Source: Glycine soja
Taxonomy: Eukaryota > Streptophyta > Magnoliopsida > Fabales > Fabaceae
DNA length: 64,000 nt
Reading direction: 5' to 3'
NCBI RefSeq assembly: GCF_004193775.1
Contig: NC_041011.1
Span: 46,879,167 to 46,943,166 of the forward strand
In this document: positions 11,998 to 24,260 of the stretch, piece after piece
How the letters are laid out: each line of letters starts with the position of its first letter
How positions within the stretch are numbered: the stretch's first letter is position 1
Program-made: the position numbers and the translations under genes
The notes under the pieces: generated by a model
Told to the model about the DNA's origin: nothing
What the model saw: only the letters and a program-made list of their open reading frames with translations
The model's database searches: none

Positions 11998-14119
11998 ATG
12001 TCTGTGGCATCTTCATTCCCATGCATCAAAATCCCAGCTTGTTCCTCCTCTCCAACATGCACATCTTCATCAACTTCATCATTTAGATTTTCTTCTTCCA
12101 AGCCTTATGCTGCTGTTTCTATAAGGAACTCTCAGACTGAAGGGCCTCTGAGAAGACCAGTGGCTCCTCCTGTGAGAGAACCATCAAGTAGTGTCCCTCA
12201 GCCACTGAAGCCTTCACCTCCTTCTCAGGTTCCGCCCCAGAAGGCTTCTCCTGTTGCTGGGGATGATAATAATGTCATTACATTAGAGTTTCAGAGGCAG
12301 AAGGCTAAGGAGCTTCAGGAGTATTTCAAACAGAAGAAGCTTGAAGATGCAAATCAGGGTCCTTTCTTTGGATTCATTGGCAAAAATGAGATTAGCAATG
12401 GAAGGTAAAAAAACATATTTTTCTTTTGGGACCTTTTAAAGTTGGAGTTTTTCTTATGTGGGTTTATGTTAATTGCCTTTTTTTTTTTTAAATGTTGGTC
12501 TTGGTAGTTAATTTTGAGCTGCTATTTGGTTGAATGTTGGTGGTGGTGTGGTGTTGATCAAAATAGTGGCTGAACTTTAAATCTGTCTGTGTTGTGACGA
12601 TTGGCTAGCAGATTTCAAGAGATAGTACTTCCAAATTCGTTACATTCATTTCTTTTCCCCCTCTTTGTGACAAGGCTTCAAAAGCAATAGCAGCGTTGAT
12701 TGTGATGATAATCTTAGTTCTGTAGTTATGATGGAGGAGAAGGCAAATCAAAATGATAATAAGAACAACTCACATTTTGTGGTGTCTGCAAACAATTTTG
12801 GAGTTCTAGGTCCATTTTTTTGGGTCTTTTCTTCCATTAATTGGAATGGCAAGCTTGTTTTTGTCAACTTTGTGGGAGAGCTTTTGATAAATAAGCAATT
12901 ATTTGTTACTCTGTTATAGTAGATTTTGTTACTGATATTGCTAAAAAAATAAGGAAGGGAAACAGATTGCAAAAATTCAGTAGTCTAAGAAGAAATTAGT
13001 GTAACCAATGGAGGACTAGATTGTAATGTAAATAAGAAAATATAAATTATTTTCATTTGGGTTCATACAGAAGTAAAAAGTATGAATTACCTGTATTTGT
13101 TGACACTTTCATCGTTATCTCTTGCAAGAGGGATAACTTAACCTGATCAAATTGTGTGAGTCCATGTAAAGCTTGCCCCTTTTTTCGTTATCTTACTTCC
13201 AATTTCCTTGTTGAAGGCCAAATTTCCTAATTAGTTATAACCCCAAATTCCTTTGGTGAAGAACTTTACCTGAACTCTGTCGGTCAAATTAACAAAGTAA
13301 GGTCATGAAGTGTTATGGAATTCAAGCAAAGATCACACAAACAAAGCTGATCTATCCTAGATTAACTTCATTCATGGTACTAAATACAACAAACATCCTC
13401 ATATCTCACTGTTCCTAGCATAAACATGAGTCAAACAACATTTGAATGGTGATCAAGCATTAAGCATAGCAATTGAAACTCAAACAAGGGAAGGTGTTCA
13501 TAGAATAACTCAATTAAAATAAGTTAAAGTATCATCAAAGCCAAATTAAATCATTACCCTAGAAACAAAGAAAAAGGAAAAGAAGAAACTCCATGAGATG
13601 AAAAGGGATGATGAAAGATTCTCCTTCTTCCACCTCCAAGGTAGTCAGAATGCTATTTCCGGATTGTGCATCCAGTGCCATCTATGGCTTCGTGATTTCA
13701 GCGCCATGATGCTATGTATCGAAAGGGTAATCCATGCTTATTCCAATACATTGACTTCAAGTATTCATTGTTATGGCATTGGGCCATGCTTTCTTTCTTC
13801 CCCTTGGTATTTTTGCTTACCTAAACAACTAAAAACACACATTAAATTCCTAGCATTAACAAGTAATTAACTTGATTGATTGCGTTTAATAATATGCATT
13901 CATTTTTATGACACCTTAGCTTTTTCATGGAATATGTGCATATTTATGCTAGTTCTGCTCTGCCTTTTTATTTGACTTTTTAATCTGGAATTTTGTTTCA
14001 ACAGATGGGCAATGTTTGGTTTTGCTGTTGGATTGCTAACAGAGTATGCAACGGGATCAGATTTTGTTGATCAAGTAAAGATCCTTCTCTCGAATTTTGG
14101 AATAGTAGATTTGGAATGA
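11998..14119 (+). CDS. OHP2: One-helix protein 2 (light-harvesting-like), chloroplast thylakoid
   Basis: Exons 11998-12404 and 14005-14119 give 173 residues. Residues 1 to about 45 are Ser-rich, like a chloroplast transit peptide; a Pro-rich segment (SSVPQPLKPSPPSQVPP) and the stretch EFQRQKAKELQEYFKQKK follow. The single membrane helix carries the LHC-type chlorophyll-binding motif E-x-x-N-G-R-W-A-M-F-G, and the intron splits its Arg codon. The C-terminus VDQVKILLSNFGIVDLE is as I recall for OHP2. Known role: OHP2 acts with OHP1 and HCF244 in assembly of the photosystem II reaction centre. The start at 11998 (MSVASS) is preferred for its match to the family. An ATG at 11869 is in frame and would add 43 basic, non-transit-like residues. 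The 1.6-kb intron has no clear feature. Confidence 0.93.
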
Positions 14120-14462
14120 ATACCATAAGATTATATACTGTCAATAGTTTCATGTAACTACTCCTAGCGTAAACAACGTTTCATCTTCATATATAGCAAC
14201 CAAGCTTGCATCTTTGTCTTCACATTAATGAAGTAACAATAATATCATGATTTTCCTTGTCCTTTATGCACAAGTCTTGCTATAAATATGGTTAAGCACC
14301 AATATGTTATAAATATGGTTAACCATACGCCTTATGTATGCGATCAGAAGTTCGACCGTCAAGATTGTGGGTATGAAGAAATATATATCGGAAGAGATCA
14401 ATCTCTTAATTGAAACTTCATACTTCGAGAGATTAGTTTCTCAGTCACAATACATTGGGTAA

Positions 14463-14502
<40 letters not shown>

Positions 14503-16480
14503 CAGTGCATTGCTTTTAGCATCAGATACCAAATGAAATGAGTAATAGTCAGTCATAATTTAAGCATAAACTATTCTTTATAGGAACTGCATTATTTATT
14601 CCCCTAACCTGAGGATCCTCGTTATACCACCCAAACCTGCAATATTGTCTCTTCACAAATCGAATCTCATTGCATGCCCGAGCATGGATTATCCAAAGAG
14701 TATAATTACACCTTGTGGGAGACTCAAAAAGTAGTAAAATGATAGTATTTTGAATGCAGAACATCTTATGCATTATTTTAACATGCAATTGCAACTAATT
14801 AAGTTTGAAAATATTACCATTGGATTAGGTGTCCGGAGTCGACATTGATAACTTCATAGTTAACCACACAAAATTATGTGGCTTTTGTTTTATTTTTAAT
14901 AAAATTCTTTTGCTTGAATTTTATTGACATTGACATTAGACAATAATACATAGGGGGCAAGCATTGATAATTTGATGCCCATGACCTTGTATGAAATGCT
15001 GTAAGAATATTGGTTTTTGAGTTTACGTCAAATTGAGATGGATTAGCAAAGAATGAATTAAAAAGTAAATTTGTCAGTTCAGCGGTGATGAAAGACGACC
15101 TCTTGCTATTTTCATGGTTTTCTGAATGGTCACATACCTTTTAGAATGCTGGTTGCATGAGGTGTATCAAGTAACAACTGAGAAGGCACATTCGATCAAA
15201 ATGGAATAATGTGTAGTAATAATTAAAGTAAAATATTAATATATTATTGTATAATCTATCCATCAATTCAAAATTAAAAATGATTTAAAATTACATAATC
15301 ACTTTTAAAAGTTACTTGTTTTTTTTGTTTATATTTTAATTATTTATACAAAATTTAATCTTTCCTTTATCTATATAATTGATTTCTCATAATGTCTTTC
15401 TTTGGTAGAATGCCAAGTAAAAAAATGAACATAAACGTCGTATGTTATGAGTAATTACTAATGTAATTTTATATTTTTTTTCAAGCTATAACAATTTATC
15501 TCTAAATTAACATTAAAGAAATTTATCTCAATTGATTAAGAAGGATGCGTAAGTATTTATAAACCTTCTAAAATATCAGAGTTTGATTCTTAATTTCTTG
15601 TAAGATAAAAAAAAAATTATGTCTAAAACACAAACAACTTTGATGTTATATTTGGATGTTGTGAAAGGAGGATAGTAGATGAAAGAAGTGAAAAAAGTCA
15701 TTTAATTTGAAATAAATACTTTTGTTTTTTAAATGATATTCAATGAAGTTATTATTCAAAACATTATCATGTTATTTTATTTTGTCAACCCCCCATGTGT
15801 GATAGTTGGAGTTCATTTAGAAAAAAAATCTTAAACATTGAAAAATATATTTAGATTGGATTTTTTTTTGGTTTGAAGGAAAGAGTTAACCAACTAAGTT
15901 ATATCTCATTCATATTTTGACCAATTTCTTGAAAACTGTGTTATGAAAGTTAGCCGAAGAAATGCTAATAAAATGATCAAAGTTTGAAGTTCAAAATTGA
16001 AATCAAATTTGGTCAGATTTTGTCATAAAAACACAAATTCAAATATAAGGGTTCAAGTTAAGTGAAATTACATAGAGTCTGTTTATATAGGTTTATAGAG
16101 AATTTTGCAATCGTTTGGGGGAGAAAATCTATAAATAGGATCGTTGCTTCTGACAATTTACTTCATTTTCAAATTCACTTTTCAGTATATTTCTTCTTTA
16201 TCCTTGTTACAAGTACTGATTATGCGTCTTGAATAATCGATTTTTTCCTATTTCTTATTTTTGTCAACCATCTTTTTCACTTTTCCCCCCTTCCAAACAC
16301 ACCTGTACAAAACTACATGAAATTTAAACAGAAATGTAGTATGATGTTAGCAAGCATGGATATACGGAATCTTGTTGGGTATCCGAATACTGAGAAGATT
16401 GCCGGCTGTGGGACCCAAGAAAAGAATAAAAGATCTAACATCTGTGCCAGAGACAGACACGTGCGCCCAACACACACACT
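14120..16480. other. Intergenic region downstream of OHP2
   Basis: Apart from the OHP2 3' UTR and the AAT tract I see no gene. Near 15521-15600 there is a tRNA-like arrangement (TCTCAATTGATTAAG followed about 45 nt later by GAGTTTGATTCTTA) that could be a worn tRNA-derived SINE. DNA from about 16450 on is CT-rich leader or promoter of the kinase gene. Confidence 0.5.
14463..14500. repeat. (AAT)n microsatellite
   Basis: About 12 uninterrupted AAT triplets downstream of OHP2. Confidence 0.95.
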
Positions 16481-16607
16481 CTCTCTCTCTCTCTCTCTTG
16501 CTGTCTCTGTGACACACTCCATATGTCTGTCATTGATCTTCTCACTTGCAACTTTCAAGTTTCACTCTTCGCTTTGCTTTCCACATACAACTCTCTCTCT
16601 CTCTCTC
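16479..16607 (+). repeat. Two (CT)n tracts in the kinase leader/promoter
   Basis: Pure CT runs at 16479-16498 and 16591-16607 lie 220-350 bp upstream of the kinase start. CT/GA tracts are common in plant core promoters and 5' UTRs. Confidence 0.8.
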
Positions 16608-16824
16608 CCTCCCAAGCACTGCGCAGTCATTTTCTCTCTCTGCGGAAAACCCAAAGAAGAAAAGTTCCCATTGTTTTTGCCCGTGTGACTGTGAGCGAGA
16701 GTACCCACAGCAACACTCCAAATGTGCCGTCCATGGTCGGCTTCTCCCATTATTCCTTCTCTCTTTCTATCTTCTCCTCCTTTTCTTTGCATCCATAGTC
16801 CATAGAAACTGAACACCCGTTATT

Positions 16825-19800
16825 ATGGGCTGTGTTCAGGCCAAGTCATTGGATTTGGAAGAAAGTCCCGAATACAGGACCCTAGACAGATTGAAGTTGG
16901 ATAATGGCTATGTCCCAAGTACCGACTTTGTTGCTCATAGAAGATCCACCGGTCAAAGACATCATGAACCTAATAAGGAGTATGAAAGACTGCATCAGCA
17001 TCAGAGAAGAGAACAACCCAGAAAGCAAACTAATAAACTTATTGAGTCTGGTGTTGCCAATGGTGAAGGGCTTCATCTTAATAAGGGCAAGGTGGTTGGT
17101 AGAGAGGGGAGGAGAGTCACACGTCGTGATGATAAGAAGTTGGAAAACAAGTGTTGCTTTGAGGATGAGATGGTTGATGGCTGGCCAAAGTGGTTGGTTG
17201 ATAATGTTCCTACACAAGTGTTGGCTGGCTTGGTTCCCAGGAGTGCTGAATCCTACAAAATGATTGATAAGGTTTGTCCTTGTTTCTTAGTCCTTTTCTT
17301 TATGAGTTTTATATTATCATATGGATTAGGCAAGCTAGGATAGGAATAGGATAAAGAGTTGTGAAAAATTCTTTTTGGGTCACCATGACGTTAGTACAGA
17401 GGATCACTAGCTTTGCTGATGACTAATCTGGGTTGTGGCAAATTCTAAGTACAATTGTGTGTTTATAAAATTTCTCTTACAAAATTACTTGTTGTATTCA
17501 GTGCATAATTCAGGTAGTTCATTAGCTCTAGTCCATCAATAAATGTTCCACATCGTATTTGAAAAATTGCTTCCAGACATTTTTCATGATGTGACATCAG
17601 TGTTCTGCAACTTAGGTTTTTCTCTGCTAGAATCGAAGGAGTTCCAAAGTTATCTAGCCTTGCATTGAGAATAGGTCAGGCGATTATTGTTTGCAACGTA
17701 AGGTTGAAACAGATGGTTCTATTGTTTGTGCAGCGCAGGATCGACTCAAAGCATTATTAATCATAACCTTAATAGTATGTACTATGTTTGATATATTATG
17801 AAAACTTCAAGTATTCATGTAATCTTGATACTGATTTCTATCTAGATTAAAAAAGTTATGTTTTCCTAATTATTGAGAATCTACCATGCAAGTTTTGTTA
17901 AATGTTTAGATCATTTATGGCAACCAAAACTGAAGGGCTATCCTAACTGATAATGGCAGGAGAGAGCAAGCTAATTTAGTTAGCTTATGTTATTTATGTT
18001 TTGCAGGTAGGACAAGGAACCTACAGCAATGTTTATAAAGCTCTGGATCGAGAAACAGGAGAAATTGTGGCCCTGAAGAAGGTTAAATTCAATACATCAG
18101 AGCCTGAAAGCATTAAGTTTATGGCAAGAGAAATTATGATACTACAGAGACTGGATCACCCCAATGTATTAAAACTCAAAGGATTAGCCACTTCAAGAAT
18201 GCAGTACAGTATATACCTTGTTTTTGAGTTCATGCAAACAGATTTGGCAAGAGTTATTGCTCGTCCTGAAGAGAGACTAACCGAACCACAGGTTAAAAGA
18301 TTCCCTTTGATGCTTTGGTCATTTTAGCATTTGGACCCCTTTATTCTCCTTAATGATCTTAAAAAGTGAATGTAGGTCAAGTGCTATATGCATCAATTGC
18401 TTTCAGGTCTCCAGCACTGCCATGAAAGGGGAATTCTGCATCGAGACATAAAGGGGTCAAACCTTTTAATTGATAAAAATGGGATGCTTAAGATTGCAGA
18501 TTTTGGTCTTGCCAATTTTTATGGTCCAGATCGTCACCGGCCTCTCACAAGCCGGGTTGTGACACTATGGTACAGAGCTCCTGAGTTATTGTTAGGTGAC
18601 ACAGATTATGGAGTTGGTGTTGATCTATGGAGTGCTGGATGTCTCCTGGCAGAAATGTTTACAGGAATTCCAATCATGCCTGGCAGAAATGAGGTGATGA
18701 AGATAATGGCCGGCTTTTTATCTTTTATTTTTGGCTATCTGTGAAATTCCTTTCTTTTTGTACTGTCATTTATTTCTGCTCTGTATAATTTTGTGTTAAG
18801 CCATCTGCATATCTTACTGACTTAAATTTTCTTGATCTGCTAATTATGAAATTTCCCTGCTTCCAGGTTGAGCAGCTTCATAAAATTTTCCGGCTATGTG
18901 GCACACCATCAGAGGAGTATTGGAGAAAATTGAAACTTTCTACAACTTTTAGACCTCCAAAATCTTATAGACCTAGCCTTGTAGAAACCTTCAAGGATCT
19001 CCCTCCATCTTCTTTAGGTCTTTTATGCACTTTGCTTGCTTTGGATCCTGCATTCCGTGGCAGTGCATCTAAAGCTCTTAAAAATCAGGTTAGTAAAGAG
19101 TAAAGACAACAATGGCTACTCCTTACTAAAGTTATTCTGACTCTGAAGTCTGAACCATTAAACTACACAGCTAGCGATACTTTTCTATAAGATTGATTTT
19201 TTTTCCAGTTGCAATTTGTTGGCTATGAATTTGCAATTTCCAGTTGCCAATTAATAGAATACATATCTTATACATGCACATGTGTGCTCTCGTTCTTGTG
19301 TGTTAATGGTTTAACAACCTTATACATTTTGATTTGACTAATCATTTTCATGATGAGAAGTACAATGTATAGATTTAATGTTCTCATGATATGATGATTC
19401 AGTAGTGGCTCATGATCTTGGAGCACTAATAGATATATAAAGTCACACACAAACATGTGGAATAACATTAAGTTCAGCATGCAATTCCTAAAGAACAGCT
19501 ACGAAATAATTACATGCCTAAATTACACCAAATTTCCCACATACAAGTGTCTTTTGCGTGCAGTTTTTCATTACTAGCCCATTGGCATGTGACCTCTCTG
19601 GTCTGCCTGTTATCGTCAGAGAGGATGATGAGCTTGTTCAAGCCAATGAACAGATCAAGTAAGTCGTTTTTAGCTATTAAGGTTTTGAGAATGGCTTCGG
19701 TCAACTTGTTACACATATACATATCCTTATTTTTGTAGCATATATGATAGCGATGAATGGTATATCTCTTATTTTCATAATCAGAATCTCAGAATTGTGC

Positions 19801-21331
19801 CATATGGGTTATTCTGTTTTCAGAATTTAGCAGACTATTGTTTCATTGAAGCAGTATGTTGTTGCAACTAGTTGACTAAAGGATCCTTCTGTGAATTAAC
19901 TATTCCATGCCATTTTTTTTGTCTTTTATAATGAGAGTCATTTTCTAACCTCTGTTGCCGTCAATAAAGTAGTTCTATTTGAATTTGCCAGATGTTGAAT
20001 ACAAGACAATGTCAAATTCATGTAACTCTATAAATCCTTTTTTTTTTATTATTACTGATGTACTAGAGAGTGGAGATTTTAGGCAACATATTCTGATGAG
20101 AGTAACTTCATATAACCCTTCTCTTGCCCCCAAAATGGATAACTTGATTCACAGTTCATACAGAAGTTGTTACTTGTTTCATTCCCCATATTGGTATTTG
20201 TGCTTGGGTTGGGTGATTTTGACTTATGTTTATGCTATGGAACTTTGTTCAACATGTGGCATAGAAAAATTAATCCAGATACATTTGTTCTAGAGTGATG
20301 ATTATATAAAATATTAACTGACTGAAAGATTTAAATTCTTAATTTCAGTACTGGGGAAGATATCTTATTGTTTTGCTAATATTTACAGGTACATGAACTC
20401 TAAAATCAGGCGTTCTCGTACATATCTGGAGCGTCGTAAGAATTCAACATCTAAGAGACCAATAGAACATACTGTATCTTCCAAACAGGTATTAAAGCTT
20501 GTGCTTTAGGACATCCTATGACTAATGACAAATTGAAACAGTCCACTCTCATGCTTGATGCGGTTAAATTAAAAAAAAAAAATTGTCGACCTTGAATAGA
20601 ACCAAGACTTCCCTGTTACGTTTCCTTCTATCTGGTTTCCCAATAGCTGTGGTTGTGTTGACTTGTTTCTCATTATGCAAGACAAAGTGTTTGCTTGGAA
20701 CGCCTTTTGAGGTTAAGCATGCTCGTTACAGTTGGAATATTGTTCACAGTAGACCACATGATAAAATAAAGCTGGTGCTATGTCTTCAGGGACACAACAA
20801 TACCAAAAAGAAAAAGAGAAATACATCAATAATTTAAAACTACAGATCTTGTACTGTGTTCTATGTATAGGTTGATGTTTATTCATGCTTTCTTTTTGTT
20901 ATCATTTGGTTATGTAAATGCTACTATTACAACTAATTTCATGTATGCATGTTTCATTGATGTATTGGATTCACATATTATTTCAGGAATTGATAAGGAA
21001 TGCGAAACCTGAAACTTTTGTTCCAATTGAAGACACGGATAGCACTAGTACCTCATCTAGTGTAAACCCAGGAGGGGCTAAGGACCAATCACCTTTTTTT
21101 CTATCTCCATTTGGAGCTTTAGATCAAAAGCTATCTCCAAAAACCCATCACCATGTTAATGGTGGTGAAAAAAACATCAAGAACCTTCCTCCATTACCCA
21201 AGTCAAAACCAAATGCTACCAAGAAAGATGATATCAAATACAGACCAGACCACTTTTTCAGGTCAGCTTCCACCAGAGAATTTAGATACTTAAAAAGGGA
21301 GGAACGTTTACTCTTGGAAATTGATGATTAG
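16825..21331 (+). CDS. CDK-like Ser/Thr protein kinase, At1g54610/IBS1 type
   Basis: Seven exons (16825-17271, 18007-18291, 18376-18693, 18867-19088, 19564-19658, 20389-20488, 20987-21331) sum to 1812 nt, or 603 residues, with canonical GT-AG borders. The N-terminus MGCVQAKS is a strong N-myristoylation signal (Gly2) with a palmitoylatable Cys3, so plasma-membrane attachment is inferred. The kinase domain begins near residue 146: Gly loop GQGTYSNVY, ATP-binding Lys in ALKK (about 173), helix-C motif PESIKFMAREI in place of PSTAIRE, HRDIKGSN (Asp about 268), DFGLA (about 286) and a T-loop ending RVVTLWYRAPE. Basic and Ser-rich extensions flank the domain. All catalytic residues are present, so it should be active. 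The family is plant-specific and CDKC-related; one member, IBS1, affects priming of defence responses. The substrate is unknown. The gene ends LLLEIDD. Confidence 0.93.
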
Positions 21332-23668
21332 GCTAATACGAGAATATGTAAAGGCCAATATGGTTGTTTTTTATTTTAGTATTTGATGTATTCTGAAAAG
21401 CTCTACACATTCTTTGCACTCTTGGTGTGGTCTGATTTGTCAACCCATTCTCCTAACATCTTGATTCTTCTGTTCAATAAGCATCAGCTCAAGTTGCATG
21501 CTTGTCCAAATCTATTTGATTAGATTGTAAATGAGCTTTACGATAAAATTATACATTCATTTCGTACGCATAATTTTATGCACATGGTTCAATTCCATGA
21601 TTTGAGCATCGAATAATTGATACCACAATTGATACTGTATACAATTATCTCTTATTTATCATTCACTTCATATCTTTTCGTATACACACATCTCAAAAAT
21701 ACTTTTCTAAAACTATAGGGACAGCAAATTATTTTTGTACAACTATGGTGGCTGTCCCTTTAATTTTAGAAAAGCATTTTTTATAGGTGTGTTAGGAAAA
21801 AGATGAAAGTAAGTGAAAGATAGACATAATTGTATAAATTGTCAAATATAATGTCAACTATTTGTTGTTTAAATAATAAAATTATTACGGGAAAAAATAA
21901 TATTTCTTGCTACACGCATTTTAGTGCTTATGTTCAGGTGGGACTAAATACAATAAGATGTTTGTAAGTATGAACTGATGTAACTGCAAGTGATGTGTAC
22001 CTAGCATTATTTTCATAGAAAATAAACAATCATCAACGGAAGAATTAAAGATCTAATATTTTGTTTAATTATTTTGGGAAGAAACTTACACTAAATTGTT
22101 CAATCTTTTGCTTTTGCTTTTTTATACAATCTGTAATGGAAGTTGTCAAAGTTTCACGCAATTAGTCACTAAATTGTCAATTAGGAAGAACGAAGAAAGC
22201 AATTAATGTAGAGCTAGAGACATAAAATTGGCTTTGGAACTTGTAATTGATCATTTTCCGCAGTGCTATCAATAATTAAAGTAAGTTATTTGCTTATTCA
22301 TATCATTATAAAGCCTAGGAAATTTTAGTTGTCCACATCATACATGACGAATTGTGGGTTAAGGTGTCACATTCCATGTTAGCCTAGTCTAAATCTCTAT
22401 AATCCTTCCTACTTGTTTGTTTTAATCCTTTGTCCTTTTCTGTTCCATGATCAATTGATTGAAAGAGTTCAGTCATTGAATTTGGATTCACAGATTTTAA
22501 GACATGCAGAGAAAATAGACTACAATGAGTAAGGAACCGTTGAGTGCTAATCACTGGCTTTAGAGTATCTTTCCTGGGACTGTTCAAAAATAAATTGTTG
22601 AATAATGAGTTGGAGTGTTAAAATTGTTAATATGAAATAAATAGATGATTATATTAAAAAGAGATAATTACTTGCACAAATAAATGTTAACATAATGAAT
22701 ATTGGACTGACACACATAAATTTGTATTATGGAGAGAAACTATGCAACTCTTCTTTAATTACAGGGTTTCTTAGAACCATGTGTGGTGTATTGAATATTG
22801 AAACTCCAACAACAAATATGCAAATTGCAAATTGTAACAGGGCATGTTTACCTTCGTTTCTTAGGCAAGTTTGGCTTGAATGAAAGGAAAATTTTTAGAT
22901 TAGCTTCTTGAAAATACTTCAGTAGGATATGAAGTTAAATTAGGCAGATTTAAGCTAGACTTGTCTGCATCTTGAAAAAAAAAAAGTCAACAACAGAAAT
23001 TGAAGCCCATAAAGTACCATAACAAACCTTTTGACAAGGAATTAAGAATTTATGTAAATGTCTTGGGAAAAGTGAATGATAAATCTAAAGTTGTCTCTTA
23101 TATCATGTGAAGTAACGAATGTTTGGAAGTTACTTTATTAGCTGTATTAGCCAGGTCTAAAAAATTCGCCAAACAGAAAAGCTATAAACAATTATAAAAT
23201 AGCTAGGCCTCAAATATCAAGTTTCTAGAATATGATATAAAGGAAAGATTCATTGTTAAAATTATAAAGTAAAAAACTATATTAAGATTTCTACTATTTC
23301 AGATCATTATAAAAGAAGTTAAGAACACAGCAGAACACATATCCAAGAGAAACGAAATAAACATAAGAATTAGAGTTTATTACTAATCACAATTTTCAGA
23401 AACATTTTTGAATTCTTGCATGTTTGATACAAAGCATGCTAGTTTGCTGCTCTCCCTCTTACCAAAAACCAACCAAGAAACCCTTGTTTGCAGAGCATAT
23501 ACATATTCCAACCCAGCTAGTACTCTCATCATTTTTTTATGCATAACATCTTACCTCACAATACACCACTGCAATATTTTCCTTTATAAAGGCCTTACCT
23601 TTAAAGTTGATATTACTGAACAACACATGCTAGCCCCAAGGCAAGCAACTCTTATGGTTGATCCTAGT
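21332..23668. other. Intergenic region between the kinase and DUF3511 genes
   Basis: The genes converge here, so both 3' UTRs lie inside. Apart from a fold-back element at about 21641-21840, all frames are broken and no RNA gene was recognised. Confidence 0.5.
21641..21840. mobile_element. Fold-back MITE-like hairpin
   Basis: A left arm (21641-21725) ending GGGACAGC is complementary, with mismatches, to a right arm (21751-21840) starting GCTGTCCC, around a 25-nt loop. Arms of about 85 bp without coding capacity point to a MITE. No target duplication was found, so the ends are approximate. Confidence 0.6.
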
Positions 23669-23929
23669 TCACACACCGTAGCGAATGTCGCTGAACTTGT
23701 TCTTGATCCACTTGAAGCTGTTTCTGACATTTGTTTTAAGTTTTCCCTCCACTGTCAATACATTGTAGGCCTTGATCCTCTTCTTTCTCTTGATTTCTGG
23801 ATCACTTGATGCAGAAAACCCATTTCCCTTCTGGTTTGGACCATTAAAATTATATGAGTTGGACCTTTCACTGAAGCCAAATTCAGTGTAGGAGCAGGAG
23901 TATTCAGGGAATGACTTGCTTTTCTCCAT
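23669..23929 (-). CDS. DUF3511-domain small protein
   Basis: Single-exon gene for 86 residues, MEKSKSFPEYS to SDIRYGV. The C-terminal half contains the DUF3511 signature: DPEIKRKKRIKAYNVLTVEG followed by KLKTNVRNSFKWIKNKFSDIRYG, basic and probably helical. The N-terminal half is Ser/Tyr-rich and less conserved. The family is plant-specific and its function unknown. The true ATG is at 23929; the five codons before it open with GTG and are not a plausible start. A 90-codon ORF (23941-24213) ends 11 nt upstream on the same strand and may lie in the leader. Confidence 0.85.
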   Translation of the reverse strand: MEKSKSFPEYSCSYTEFGFSERSNSYNFNGPNQKGNGFSASSDPEIKRKKRIKAYNVLTVEGKLKTNVRNSFKWIKNKFSDIRYGV

Positions 23930-23940
23930 GACCAAATCCA

Positions 23941-24213
23941 CTAAAGTTTCAGAAAGAAAGAAGAAAAAAAAAACCTTCTCTTCGATCTCTCAGTGCATGA
24001 AACAGGAAATATTTGTATTACATAAGCAAAAATGGCACAAGCTGGTTGAGGGTTTTTAGAGAGGGAAGGGCTACTAACATCAACATCATGATCCTGTGTG
24101 GTGGCACCCCATGTGTGGTGTTTGATAGTGCCCTTTTGGGCTTTGAGAATCATGAGGGTCATTGGTAGTGTGGGAAGTGGGACACACTTTGTAGAAATAG
24201 GAGATGCCACCAT
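23941..24213 (-). other. 90-codon upstream ORF in the DUF3511 leader
   Basis: ATG at 24213 opens a frame of 90 codons ending TAG 11 nt before the DUF3511 ATG. The peptide (MVASPISTKCVPLPTLP...) matches no family I know. It may be a regulatory uORF, a tiny unrelated gene or chance; nothing shows that it is translated. Confidence 0.3.
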
Positions 24214-24252
24214 CTACACTAGTGATGACACAATATGAATTCTCATGGCCAC

Positions 24253-24260
24253 CCTTTATA
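24253..24260 (-). promoter_or_regulatory. Possible TATA box of the DUF3511 gene
   Basis: TATAAAGG on the minus strand would place the transcript start near 24225, giving a leader of roughly 300 nt that contains the 90-codon upstream ORF. No better TATA motif was seen nearer the start codon. Confidence 0.4.

Noticed and set aside
13300..13870. 90-codon ORF and less AT-rich DNA in the OHP2 intron
   Set aside because: No domain or splice evidence; perhaps a transposon remnant, but no ends or duplications were recognised.
15521..15600. Possible tRNA-derived SINE (box A/B-like strings)
   Set aside because: Boxes are degenerate and neither target duplication nor tail was found, so it is mentioned only in the intergenic note.
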